Origin: Prunus persica
Lineage: Eukaryota; Streptophyta; Magnoliopsida; Rosales; Rosaceae
Direction: 5' to 3'
Length of the DNA: 64,000 nucleotides
Assembly: GCF_000346465.2 (NCBI RefSeq)
Contig: NC_034013.1
Span: 7,750,216-7,814,215 of the forward strand
Below, one piece after another: positions 23,495 to 35,369 of the stretch (positions are counted from its first letter, which is position 1; the number at the start of each line of letters is the position of its first letter). Position numbers and translations under genes: made by a program. The notes under the pieces were generated by a model. That model did not search any database. It was not told where the DNA came from and was given only the letters and a program-made list of their open reading frames with translations.

Positions 23495-24650
23495 CCTAAA
23501 TACACACCCATAAAAAAAAATTAAAAAATTAAAAATTCAACCTCACACCCCACACCCTACTATCTTGCCCCTCATCACTCTAAGTTCACCTCAACTTCAC
23601 ATTACTTAAAAGAGATAAAAACCCTTATCAAATGTGTAGCAGCATTATTTTATTATTAATTTTTTTTTAAAATGTTATTTTCTTGTTCAACAAAGCAAAT
23701 CCATGCGGCAATTTCCAGATTATATATCAATCAAAGGCTTAGGCAGGCATTGTTTCTTTGCTTTGCAATCAAGGTCTGCTTTTTTTTTCCTCCAGTTTTA
23801 TTTCTTTGATTATGATTATTATGATTATTATTTCTAATTTGTTTGTTTGATTATGATTTGCTGTATTTAGGGTTTGTGAAGAGAAGATGAGAGTGTTGGA
23901 TTGAAAGATGAGTAATTTGGCAATAGGGTGTACAGATGGAGTGTGTGTATAGATATACTAGGGTTAAGTATTAAGTTGGATGACATTTTTTTGTCTTTTT
24001 GCACAATAATGAAGAGCTTAATAATTGAAGTATTGGGGTGAACAAAGAAAAGTGTGGGGTAATAGAAAAAACTCTATTTGGAATATACTGATTTGTAATA
24101 GAATAAATTGCAAACCAAATTGTGATACTGCAATGGTGACCATTTTCCATATGCACAGAAACTTTTCTTGATAAGCGTTTTGTGGCCACACCTGTTGTTT
24201 TGTTCATACAATTGGCCAACTCCCACCTATGGCAAAGAAGTAATTCAATGTGTATGACAGCTTTGTTTAGGCAGCTAAAATGAAATGGGGATCAAAATCT
24301 TTGCACCATCTTACTCTCACAAGAGAATAGAGTGATTCTTAGTCAGCATTTTGAACGACTTGACAACAAACTATGCAGGTTCTGAATGATTTTTCCAAGG
24401 TTCTTTCCTACCAGCTCACTCAATAATCACTAAATTATACGTACTCCATATATAACCACTATATTTTATGCATCATTACCATAATGCTCAACTTTCTTTC
24501 ATTTAGACTCAAGATAAAGTAGCGGACTCAAATTACAGGAGGAAAAACACAGTTTAGTGCTGCCTAATGTAACATTATTTTCCATTTTCTGTACGAGAAA
24601 GAAAGTATAAAAGAACGCTTAGCAAACATCTTAAATGAATTCTAATGAGG
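23495..24650. other. AT-rich intergenic region
   Basis: No gene or element recognised. Includes short repeats of the GATTATTATGATTATT type near 23810. Confidence 0.5.
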
Positions 24651-24656
24651 TTTTCC

Positions 24657-27600
24657 TTAGTAGACTTGTATGTCCACATTAATGCTTCCCATATGATCAG
24701 CCCTCATCGAGCAGCTGCTTTCCCTGCTGAAGTTCTCTCCTGACATCTTCTGGTGGGCACGGCAGCGGAGCCAGAGACATGAGATTCTTTCCAGAGCTGC
24801 CTGACCGGCTACTCGAACCCGATAGACAACACTTAAGTCTGCCCATATCTCACTTCCCACAGCACCTGATTGGTGATTTGCATCATATCCTTCAAGATCT
24901 GATTCAGTTATCACTACTACAGAACCTTCGTCGAATGGAACTAGATCCTGTGAGGAAACAGACTGCAAGGATCGAATCATTAGATTGGTCATGTGGCTGT
25001 AAACAACAGCTTTCTTCACCATTATATAGTAGTATTCCTGTACAGCCTGCAAAGCAACCGTCAAAGAAGAGCTCAGGAAAAGAGTAAAAGTCAAATTGAA
25101 GGGTAGAGTTAGATCATGCCACAGACAAACAAAAATCTAGTTTAACAAATTTTAAGCAAACTGATCCACAACATACAATCTCCCAAGATGGATTACGAAG
25201 AAACTACTAAGATATCTTTAAGCATCAGTTTATACACAATGATCATAATGTGGAGAAAAAGTGATACTACAATGTTAAATGAAACAGAAAATAAAGTATA
25301 TCTCCATTCACACCCAATGTTGTGCTCAATACACCAAAATGTCAAAAACCATTTCCACCCAAATTTTTCCCTTGTCAAAGTTCGGAGAGGGAAGGGGCAA
25401 AAAATGGGGGGAGAAGATGTACGTTTCTCAAAGAATAAAATTTTCAAATGGTTAAATAGGATTCATAATCTGTACAATAATTTTGCAAATTTGTTAAGCA
25501 ACAATGTGGAGTTCAATTAGAATCACCTAAAAAACACCTACAAAAGAAAACACCAAAATTCCCACAAAAAAGGAAAATGAACAAAACTTCCAGAGTTTCA
25601 AACACAAAATAGCAGGACCAGCCAAACAGCAGGGAGAATGAACCCGTGCTGTTTAAGTTACCTGCCACTGAGAAGGGGCTAAAAGCACCCTTGGACGAAT
25701 TGACTTCAGATATTCATAGGCAGAATCAGGTGTCATCTGCTTGTGATGGACCTATATAAAGACAAAAGATCAGAAAAGGTGGCAATCTTCAAGTAATTTG
25801 TTATTTTCAGAGTTCAGTACTAACCAGGTAACAGATAACAATGGTCGTACTACGCCCTCGTCCAGCTTTACAGTGAACATATGTTGTCTGTCCACAAGAT
25901 GCATTTTCTTCATGACAAAAAAGGAAAAATCATATCAACAAATAATAGTCTTCTGGGGAGAAAAAACAACATACTTTAGAAATTAGAATTGAACATTTAA
26001 AGGAAACTAACAAAGTTTACATCCCAGTAAATACAGGTAGAAATATAATGACTCAACACAACACCCCTTACTTAAGAAGCAAATGCTTTCAAAAAACATG
26101 ACACAGATTTCAACAGAAATATCTCTTCAAGATTCTAAAATTTCGCCCAATATTTTATTTATTTTTAATAAACATGAGCAGATATGGTCCAGAATATTCA
26201 ACAATCCAAATTTAGTTACACTGGAAAAATCCAGAAGGGCAGCGTCACAACACCCTAGCATATCAGAAAGTAACTGGATGAGTGTAGCCAGTCACGGACA
26301 GAATATCCTAAGTACCTAGACCCGTGTTATGCTAAATCATGCAATATCAGATGCTAATCAATATAATTAAATCAAGGATGCAAAAATGATTACCATGAAT
26401 GAAGTCTACAGCACGACATGTATCACTCAGTGATGGTGCAAAGCAGTAATCTCTTGTAGGAATCACCAGATGGTTAATTCCATGATACTGCCAAAAGTTT
26501 AATGGTTAGATTAGAGCCCAAAAAAAGGGTAAAAACTAAAAAACAAAATCCTGAAGTTTTATCCAAGTACAGACATTCACAAAGTCAACTTTAATCCAGA
26601 GCATTCACAAAGGCAATTTTAATCCAGAGCATTCACATATTAATACATACAAAAGTATGGCAAAGCACCAGCTAATCCTGTCAGATGCCTATGGCATTTT
26701 GGGAATACTTCTTCTACTGAGAAACACTTTTGTTAGAAGCACAGCAAAACTTTTACTGAAAACCAAGTCCTTCCTGAAAATGCACTTGCAAAGCACTTCA
26801 TGAGGAAGCACATACAGCACTAAAAACTGCTTCTATAAACTAGAAGAACTTGTAACCTTTTCTGTCAAACGTGAAGTTTTACGATAAAAAAAACACCCAA
26901 GTGCTTCCTGAAAATGCACTTGCAAGAACTTCCTGAAGAAGCACATAAAGTACTAAAAATTGGTTCTATAACCTAGAAGCACTTGTAACCTTTTCTGTCA
27001 TGTTTCCAAAAACGCTATTGGCTATCAGAAAGTGTTTTTAGCACTTGTCAAGGCATTTCCACACAGCCCGTAAATATTACATGAAAATAAAATACAAAAA
27101 AACTCTGAGCAGCAATAACATTTCATTTAAAAGAAAAATGTATCAGTTTATCTCCATAACCAAGCAAAATCTGATAATACAAATCTAGAAAACCACTAAC
27201 ATGATAAAGAGACGTTGGAACCAAAGTCTCATATGGCTCATTAAGTGTGATGACTCCACAAACTCCAACTTCCTTTAAGCGGGGCACATCGGTAGGGAAT
27301 GGAACTGCACCTAACAATACAAACTGAAAATCGAAGTGTTAGAATTTAAACAAGAAATTGATTCTGATCAAAAAGTCCAATAGTTCAAGCACATAAACTC
27401 TGATGTAAAACTACACAAACTTTAACCTGACAAGTCTAAGGAATAGCACAACCCACAACAATCAACAGAGAACTGAATCAAGCACATAAACACACATATC
27501 AAGCCCACACGTAGAATAAACAAAAACAAATTTCTTTCATTTAAATATAATCAGCTGCATCTCATTTACATCTACAATTAACAAAGATAAAAACAAAACC

Positions 27601-27953
27601 AAAACAAAAATCGCATATTAAATCATAGCTGCAGAAAAAGGATAAACACCCACATTTATAAAATAAATAAAAGAGCTTGTTAAAATGATATTTGTACTAC
27701 ACAAACGAGCTTGATAAAATGATATTTGTACCTCATCGACCTTGTCCCACCACCGAAACTCAGCCTGAAGCTTATTCCTGATGACATTGTAAAGCAGAGT
27801 CGGGTAAAACAGCGCACGAGCCCCAGCGCCGATCAAAACCCGTTTGGCATCCGAACCAACGATGCTTCTGCTAGCAAAATCGTTATTTCCAGGGCATGAA
27901 TTCCCTTCTTCCACACCTCCAACTTCCCCTACTTTCAATTCCTCAATATACAT
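24657..27953 (-). CDS. PTPMT1: Dual-specificity phosphatase DSP8 / PTPMT1-like
   Basis: Six minus-strand exons: 27953-27732, 27323-27201, 26487-26394, 25907-25825, 25751-25662, 25046-24657. GT-AG borders and phases fit, giving 333 residues. The family (Arabidopsis DSP8/PTPMT1) dephosphorylates phosphatidylglycerophosphate on the route to phosphatidylglycerol and cardiolipin. Seen here: MYIEELKVGEV, GAGARALFYPTLLYNVIRNK, FRWWDKVDE, GAVPFPTDVPRLKE and GVITLNEPYETLVP. The signature loop HCKAGRGRS has nucleophile Cys159 and Arg165, followed by SIRPRVLLAPSQWQ. A long final exon adds about 129 residues, with only its first part (AVQEYY) resembling the core. An upstream in-frame ATG at 27983 would add 10 residues; MYIEEL is preferred because the family begins there. 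Confidence 0.93.
26770..27000. repeat. Two-copy direct repeat in an intron of the phosphatase gene
   Basis: A block with TCCTGAAAATGCACTTGC and GAAGCACTTGTAACCTTTTC occurs at about 26772-26872 and again at about 26906-27000 (period about 134). The AAGCACTT-rich composition is typical of small MITE-derived sequence. Confidence 0.6.
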
Positions 27954-27983
27954 AGCCTCGGTTGAAACCCGAAACAAAAACAA

Positions 27984-28560
27984 TCACAATTACAACACAA
28001 ATTTAACAGAAAATCTTAAATTTTTCACAATATTTACATACAAAGGACCATTTACACAAAAAGCGCCATAAAAAAACCCTAACTTGTTTATTCCTCTATT
28101 TACCAAATAAAATTAAACGCGAGAAGACCTATAGTTTCTACAACAGTGAGATGAACAAAGGATCGGGAGAAAATTTGAATTGGAAATAGTGGAAATAAAA
28201 ACCATGGGAGAAATCGCAACCATAATTTGTGAAAGGGGGGACGATCGGAAAATGAGAAAGACCAGGGTGCGATCGATCGAGAATGGATGAAATTTTTGGG
28301 ATCAATTGGGAATCGGGAACTGGTGAGAATATTAGGAAACCCTATCCCTACAAAACAAGAATTTGCTTGAATCAGAGGATAGGCTGAGGTTATACTCCAC
28401 CTTTTGCTCAACAAACTCTGAAAGCGGACGGATGCAAAGAGAAGGAGAGAGAGAGAGGAGAAAGAGAAAGAGAAAGAGAATTAAAGAAGAGCGTCGAAGA
28501 TTCAACTCGAAGGGGTTGTGGGATGGAGGGAAAGGATATAGTCACGGGGATGATTAAGGA
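27984..28560 (-). promoter_or_regulatory. 5' region of the DSP8-like gene
   Basis: Upstream (minus strand) of the phosphatase start. The segment at 28201-28440 ends with a possible splice donor (CCCATG/GTTTTT, minus strand), so a 5'-UTR intron is possible. 28440-28490 is a purine-rich GAGAGA tract, CT-rich on the coding strand, as in many plant leaders. Confidence 0.35.
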
Positions 28561-31500
28561 GAGAGTTTGAAAATAGATGGGTGGGGGACACGTGGAGCCA
28601 TTTCAGGGATCGAGGGGCGTTTAATTTATCCTTTTTAAAGGTAACGGTGGGGTTGGCCGACAAGATAATCACATAAAAAATATGATAATTCGAATTATGA
28701 CGTGATTTTTGTTTTCTTTGCTTTTTCTAATTTTTTGTGGGTGCAGCGGAAAAACAAACTACCCGAGTCTTCCTACGCCACCCATTGTGAAGAGGTCAGC
28801 TTAATCGTATCAAATTAGCATGAATCGGAATTGAAACAAGCTAGATTATTAAAATGTTCTTATGATTAGGTTAAAGTAGAAGATAAATTTAAAATTTTAA
28901 AAATTATGTAAGTATATAATGGTAAAAAAGATAAATTCTTAATAGGTTAGTTATTCCGGAATTAGAATATCAATTCTCACTCAAAAGTTTAATTCCTCCA
29001 AAAAGTTGAATTCCGCTCCACTTAAATTTTCATTCCTTCATGTGAAGTAAACACATAAGTAATTCATAATATGAATCTTTATTTTGATTCCATAAATCTT
29101 GAGCTATTTATGAAGCGAACCCTCCTGAAATCAGAAAAAAAAAAAAAAAAAACTTTGTATTGTGGAATGAAATAATTTTAACATGCCCTAGAATCGGGCT
29201 AACTAATTAGAAAAAATGCAAAATAAGAAAAATAAGAAAAAGAATTGAGTTTTGACCACTTTTTAAATGTGAAATAGATTCAAATATTGAGTGGTAGGGA
29301 TTCGAACACATGACCTTGAATATAGAGATAATTACTCATAACTACTGAAGTTACAAGACCCATTTAGATCTTCTCGTTTTTGTCAAGTTCAAATATTTTT
29401 AATAGGTGAGATTGTTGAAGCCTTGAGTTGAAATTTTATTTAATTGAAATTACAAACGAAAATGTAAGGTTAGGTTGACAATATCTCATTATCAACGTTG
29501 AAACTTGAAAGTGAACGAAGAACTTTTTGTACTTAGAAGCAAAGTGAAAATTAATTTGAACGATAATTTAAGTTGCTTAACAAGGGTTTTTAAAAAACAA
29601 AAAATTGATTGACAAATTGACAGAAAAACAATACAAAATAGATTTGTCAGAGTAAAAACTAATATGACTCGACTTTGATCTTTTGATAGCATTTTTAAAT
29701 TAACGCTATTGACAATCTTATCCTCTTACAACAATAATTAAAGGTGAAAAAAAGGAAGAAGAAAACAAAAGGTCAACAATAGCAACAGTGAAGTCATGAG
29801 GCCCTGCCAAGGTGGTAGTACCCTGGATCCAAGCAGTGTTTCCCTACTTGAATTGGAAGAGAATAACTTACAAACGCAGGGATATCCCCTACTTTCTATT
29901 TTTCTTTCTCACTCATCAAGTGAGAGGGTTCGGATACATTTCAAGAGACTTTGAAGTAAGTTTTTTTTTAAACTATTATTTGCGGAATCAATTTGAATTT
30001 AAAACTTCTTCCAACATCAGGAATAGACGAAACAATTTCGTGATTTTGGAGATGCGAATGTAGGGGTGCAAGTTTGATTGCAAATTCCGATTATGATCCA
30101 AAACTTTTCGCTTTTGGCAAGTTCAAATCAATTCCAAAATCCAAAAAATTCGAAAACAATTTGGATTGGAATTAGAATGTACCTCAAGATTCCAAAAACT
30201 TCCGGAATGTATTGAGGTTTCAAGCTTAGACTACACATAATGACTAATTTCATGTTGAACAAAATATGACCTTTTTTTTTTCAAGAACAAAATATGACTT
30301 AATGACCAAAGACAAACGAGAAATTTCATAAAGGATAACAACATATAACCCTCCGTTTGAATGAGGAAAAATAACTCAGAATTTAGCTAAAATTTTTGAA
30401 TTTAATAGGAGAAATTGACAATTTCCTTGTTTGGCAACTTAAGTGTGAAATTTATTAAATGACGCGCCGAAAAAATCGTTGAAATTGGGACATCAAATTC
30501 TCGAGTTTAATTTCCACCAAAGTAGGCGTCATTTCACAATTTCCATATTGCCTTTTACAAAATTATGTTATCTACAAAAGTCGGCATACATAAATCAAAA
30601 CACTGAAATCTTCAATTGCCAGAAATTGAAATGATGGAAATCTAAATTCCGTCATTTTAGAATTCTATATAGTTTTTTGAACTTTTCATATGATTTTTCA
30701 ATCTTGAGCCAATTTTAACCTTTCAAATTGTTGTACATGTTTGAATATTTTTTGAAATTTTCCAAAAAAAAAGAAAAGAAATATGTAAGTTTCAAAATAT
30801 TGAAAATTCCGAATCAAAATTGATGTTGAAATTCTGAAATTTTTAGAACAAAATTTTCATTTTGAATTTTTTTGGATTAAAATTGAAATCCCCTAATTCC
30901 GATCTGATCTACCCGAAAACCAGTCCTATGTAAATGATATCATTTTACTTGAAACCTAAGAATGGCATTTTTCAATAAATGAATAAAAAAAATCAGCTTA
31001 AAATTGATTAAATCTAGAAAGGTCGGTTGATCGCCACCCATGCATTAAAGGCATTTAAAGCACTCTTGTTTTGTTCGTCCAAAAAATATAAAGCCCTCGT
31101 GTATTCCCCTTTTTTCTTTTTCTTTTCTGGTGAAAGATTCTTATAGTTTCTACTTTCATGATTCACAAGGAATTGTGACACATTCATAATCATGCACCGA
31201 CTACTTACTTAGTGTAAACAGTAAGAACAACCCCATAAGGAGGAGAAAGAAGGGACCACAAGAAAAGGTGTAAGTTTTGAATCTTTTGATGCAAGTAACA
31301 GAACCCATTAAAAGCACCCTTCTTTGTTGTTTTTTCATTGTCAATCAATATGGAAAAGACCATCCTACTTGATCCACACTAATGTTGCTCCAAAATCATT
31401 TTTACCTAATAACTTGTACTCAAGTTCTACCTAACCCAACACACACAAGATGAACAAGAAGGCCATTCAGGCTGGGACATTATAGATGTACCTTTAGGAA

Positions 31501-31630
31501 GAAACTACAAATGAGAAAATTATTTCATTTCAGTCAACATCACGAGCCGTCCATTTTTTCACAGCCAGAACTTCTGGTAGGTAATGTCTCAAATTGGAGA
31601 TAATGGAGAGATTCTAGGTTGAGTGCTTTA
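28561..31630. other. AT-rich intergenic region
   Basis: No coding sequence recognised. It contains poly-A tracts (for example about 29136) and AATTCC-rich stretches (about 30100-30900), probably decayed repeat DNA. Confidence 0.5.
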
Positions 31631-31639
31631 TGTTCTATT

Positions 31640-31998
31640 CTTAGAGCATATCCAACCGATGTATCAAAAGTGTCACATAGACATTTAACGGCTAGAAATA
31701 ACATCTCACATCACTCCAACCGATGTGTCAAAGCTGATGTGGAATGAAGGCGGGAGGTTGAGATGTTATTTTTGACATCCCAAAAGCAAGATGTCAAATG
31801 AATATTTTATTAATTTTAAAAGATATCATTTTTTATTTATTTTATTTTATTTTTTTTCTTCTTTATCTTAAATGATTTGACTGTTACAATATTTATTTAT
31901 TTGACATATCGGGTGAAGTGTAAAAGTATGTAAATGTCAAATTGCCACATCAGCCATCAAATTTAAAATTGATGTTTGATATTTGACATCTCCCTTGG
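31640..31998. mobile_element. Probable MITE remnant
   Basis: Left end TTAGAGCATATCCAACCGATG; the right side has CATCTCCCTTGGATAT, an imperfect inverted match. Inside are repeated ACATCTCA / TGACATC and ATGTCAAAT motifs on both strands. No clean target duplication. Confidence 0.4.
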
Positions 31999-32179
31999 AT
32001 ATTTACATACTTTTCATCTGTCATCATATAATGATTAAGATTTGGAAAACGTTTTGGTGATTTAATGTATTGCTATTGGGCTAATGATTTAATGTATTGT
32101 ACAGTTGTACTGGTTAAATTCAGAATTATCTATTTCTATAAAAAAAAAAATTTGAAAATTAATTATTTACATGATTTGA

Positions 32180-32370
32180 TCATATGGAATGGCATCTATT
32201 CTATATTACGATGTGTCGTAAGTGTTTCAATTGGCTTTCAGAATCTGCTAATCCTAAGTGCAGTTTCTCTGGCTTTCACATGAAAAACAATGATATATTT
32301 GTCTGAACTTCAACAAACTTTAATTAGTCCTCGGTTCTGTCACAAAAAAATTTTCTCAACACTTCTCAGT
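32180..32370 (+). promoter_or_regulatory. Diverged copy of the array promoter-like module (P0a)
   Basis: Retains, in order, a CGTAAGTGTTTCAATTGG block, TTTCACATGAA, a TTTGTCTGAAC block and TCAACAAACTTTAAT. This is the same block order as the better copies at 35.4-36.4 kb. Both G-boxes are mutated. Confidence 0.5.
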
Positions 32371-32489
32371 GAAACATTTTTTTCCGAATACGATAATAGG
32401 CTTCTCACACACGCACACAACTTCAATAGTCTACAAGTTTAGACCTTTTTTTCACTAGTTAGACCCCGTTAGCCTTCTCAGAGAAACTT

Positions 32490-33180
32490 TAGTTACAATG
32501 TCAAGCGCTTCAATTGGTTTATAAAAATTGCAATTGCTACATGTAGGGTATGTTTGGTATCCTACTTTAAAAAGCAAACCAAAAAATTATAATTCTTTTT
32601 CAAAAAAAAAACACAAATTCTTAAATACTGATTTTAAGATCTAAAAACTTATTTGGTTTTGAACTCCAAACTATTTTTAAGATCTAAAAATAATTTGAAA
32701 TTAAAATTAGAAATAAGAAACCTTAGATTCCCAAATTGAAATTAACAAAAAATAAAAGGAGAAATTGGAGCAATTTAAAATCGGGAACTTTTAAAATTGG
32801 TTTTTTAATTGGGCTTTTGAAAGATAGGCTTTACCAAAAACGAATTATGAGCTTTGGACTCAAAAATTATTTTAAGTTTAATAGGATACTAAACGCCTGT
32901 AGTTTCTCTCAGATTTTACTATAAAACAAAAATATATTTGTCCTCAAACTTTAATCCCGTCCTCGGTTTTGTCACCAAAATTTTCCTTGGTTATGATTTC
33001 AAATTCAAAACTCAGAGAGAAAACGTTTAGGTTTTAAGGGTAGCAGAAAGGAAGCAGAGAGGAGGAGGGGGGAAAGAAAAACTCGAGAAACAATTAAAAT
33101 TACTCAAAAAAGTTTATCTTACTATAGAAATGGGTGGCATGGGAGAAATACTCGGGAACTCATGTTTTTGGCTGCATGGT
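32490..33180 (+). pseudogene. Array unit G0: module with MITE insertion plus gene-body remnant
   Basis: Module blocks at 32500-32546 and 32902-32990 are split by a MITE. The gene body follows with a purine-rich leader and a frame reading EKLEKQLKLLKKVYLTIEM then GGMGEILGNSCFWLHG (ATG at 33130), ending at a possible donor near 33179. It aligns with the units at 36.5, 38.6, 40.7 and 43.0 kb. No second exon was found, so it is probably non-functional. Confidence 0.5.
32547..32901. mobile_element. MITE inserted in the G0 module
   Basis: Begins GGGTATGTTTGGTATCCTA and ends TAGGATACTAAACGCC, imperfect terminal inverted repeats, about 350 bp, non-coding. It sits inside a promoter-like module that is uninterrupted in the sister copies, which shows the insertion boundaries. 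Confidence 0.65.
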
Positions 33181-33643
33181 ATAATTCTTCCTTTTCCCTT
33201 TAGCTGCTCTTTTCTGCTTTTGTTATTTGTGTTTATCAAATTTTTGTTCCTTTTTTTTTTCTTCTAATTATAATACTTATAACAAGCTATGAGCACCTCA
33301 CTCTTGGTTTATTTTTTTCTTCTCTTTCCTAAATTTTTATTTTCAATGCTCAACAAAAAGTTTTGCGTAGGGTTTGCTTTATTTCTAAAGTTTGATGCTT
33401 CTAGGTTTTTTAAAGCATTATTGCTACCTAAAACACAGCAATATATTATATCTACTTACTCTATCAAATCTCTTAACCGTTCATCAATCTCTTTGGTTCT
33501 TTTTTCAATCTTTTGAAAAACAAATTTATTCTTTTAATACCAGGAATTTCAACCCCAAAAAGCGAATTCCTAAATTCATAAAAACCACTCAAAATCATGT
33601 AGTCAGATTCAATATCAAATCTCAATTCAAATTCAGGTATGTT

Positions 33644-33754
33644 TCTAAATTTCAATCTATATATTACATGACTTGAATATGTATCTAAATTTCAATCTAT
33701 ATATTACATGACTTGAATATGTATCTAAATTTCAATCTATATATTACATGACTT
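33644..33754. repeat. 40-bp tandem repeat, 2.75 copies
   Basis: The unit starting TCTAAATTTCAATCTATATA recurs at 33644, 33684 and 33724 with no visible differences, indicating a recent slippage or replication event. Confidence 0.95.
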
Positions 33755-33989
33755 ATTTTATTAAATCATTATCATGTTGATGATTGGTTATACAAGAAAA
33801 TATAGTTTTTAGAAATATTTATCTATTTCTTGTTAGGGTTATCTTCCAGGTTATAAGGTTTTAGAATTTTTCTTTGTAATCTAAGCATACCACCTACTAG
33901 AAAATATGTTTATAGATATACAAAACGACTTAGAGAAAGAAAAATTGAGGACTTGACTCAATCTTAAAGAGGACCTCTAGATAGATTAT

Positions 33990-34262
33990 TCATTGGTACA
34001 TGCTACAATTGATGAAAATATTTCCAATGAACAACAACAAGATGATGCTGAGGAATTGCAAGATATTGAAAACAATATGGATGAATGTGTGAGTAATGTT
34101 GAGCATAATGACAATGATGACGATGATGACAATGAAAATGTTGATATCGATGAAAATATTGTTTTATGACATTAAGGCATGACAAGTTTTTTTATTATAA
34201 TATTTTCGTATTAGATTTTGTGTTGCCCTAATTTAAGTTTCGCACAGGACCCTCAAAATTTT
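33990..34262 (+). mobile_element. 3' remnant of a second hAT element
   Basis: 34163-34260 matches 4349-4442 (GACATTAAG..., TTTCGTATTAGATT, AATTTAAGTTTCGCACAG, CCCTCAAAAT). Upstream, 34010-34165 is an acidic-coding stretch (GATGATGAC/GAAAATGTTGATATCGATG) that could be the transposase 3' coding end or its UTR. The rest of the transposase is absent. Confidence 0.5.
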
Positions 34263-35062
34263 GACAGCTCTTGGATTGCTTGAGAAGTTAACTCATCGGT
34301 TATGATTCTGTTGATTTCAGCACCTACTGAGACTGAGGTCATCACTGGCTTTGAATGTTATTGCTTCCAACAATTGTTTGTGACCGCAGATTACATGGTA
34401 GGCAAGGCAAGAAGGATTGAGAAAATGGGTTAGGGATGGTTCCATTTTTGGAGAGGATGAAGAACCTGTAAAATGGTTACTATTGTAACAAAGATGATAA
34501 TGAAGAAGAATCTTTTTGGCTTGCTGCTTCTTGTTCTTATACTCTTCTTCTTTTTTTCCAAAAAAGAAAAGGACTCATGTAGCCAAGGCAGTACATGATA
34601 CTGTATTTGTCCATCAGATGCCAATAATATTGTTGCCGAATATATAAATTCATTTTCACACTGTTAATGCAAGCGACAATCTACTCTAAATCAATCTAAT
34701 TTATGAGGAGAAAGATTATTCAAACTTGAGTATAAGGGGACGGGCTCACTGCCCTCTCCAACTAGCCTAAGTCTACACACCATGTGCATATTTTTGAGAT
34801 ATAAGTTGGTGGGTGTGAAATAGGTCTCTCTCTTTTTTCAATTTTTCTTTAATTATTTTATTTTTACTAAATTACACTCACATAATGAATGATGTTATTT
34901 TTAATATATTACATTAATTAAGGACATTTTAAATAATATTTACAAAAGACTTATAGTTCAAGTGGTTAAAAGCAGTTACCCCTTCATTTTTATGTTATTA
35001 TGATATCTCATTGCTAAAAGAATGACAAAGCCAGCTCCGAGGCAGTCAACCAGAGCAACCAC
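34263..35062. other. 3' part of array unit G0 and low-complexity sequence
   Basis: 34430-34520 (TGGTTCCATTTTTGGAGAGG...) is repeated at 37215-37300 and 39350-39430, always downstream of a gene-body unit. It is therefore part of the duplicated block, possibly the 3' UTR. Otherwise no gene. Confidence 0.5.
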
Positions 35063-35362
35063 ACCCCAAAATTTGAGTGGCCCTTTTTGTATGGTCTCTC
35101 TTGAAATCTCAAGGGAGATATGTTTTTCTTAAAAAAAGGGGTAAAATGGATATTTTGAACTTGACTAGTGGAGATTTGTACAAACTTACTCTTGAAATCT
35201 CACCTATAAAACATATCAGTGAGGTTCTAGATGATCTCCCTTGAGATTTCAAGAGAGATCATATAGAAAAGGCCCCTCAAATTTTGGGGTGAGATTTCAA
35301 GAGTTAGTTTGTACAAATCTCCACTAGTCAAGTTCAAAATTATCCATTTTTACCCTTTTTTT
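35063..35362. repeat. Interleaved double palindrome (A-B-A'-B')
   Basis: Block A (35063-35119) is the near-perfect reverse complement of A' (35234-35290), and block B (35131-35203) of B' (35289-35362). The two pairs are interleaved rather than nested. B' is the normal upstream edge of the promoter-like module that follows, and the same sequence (ACAAATCTCCACTAGT) lies upstream of the modules at 35.8 and 40.2 kb. Confidence 0.88.
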
Positions 35363-35369
35363 AATAAAA

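Noticed and set aside
25188..25520. 110-aa plus-strand frame
   Set aside because: It lies within an intron of the minus-strand phosphatase gene and has no recognisable domain.
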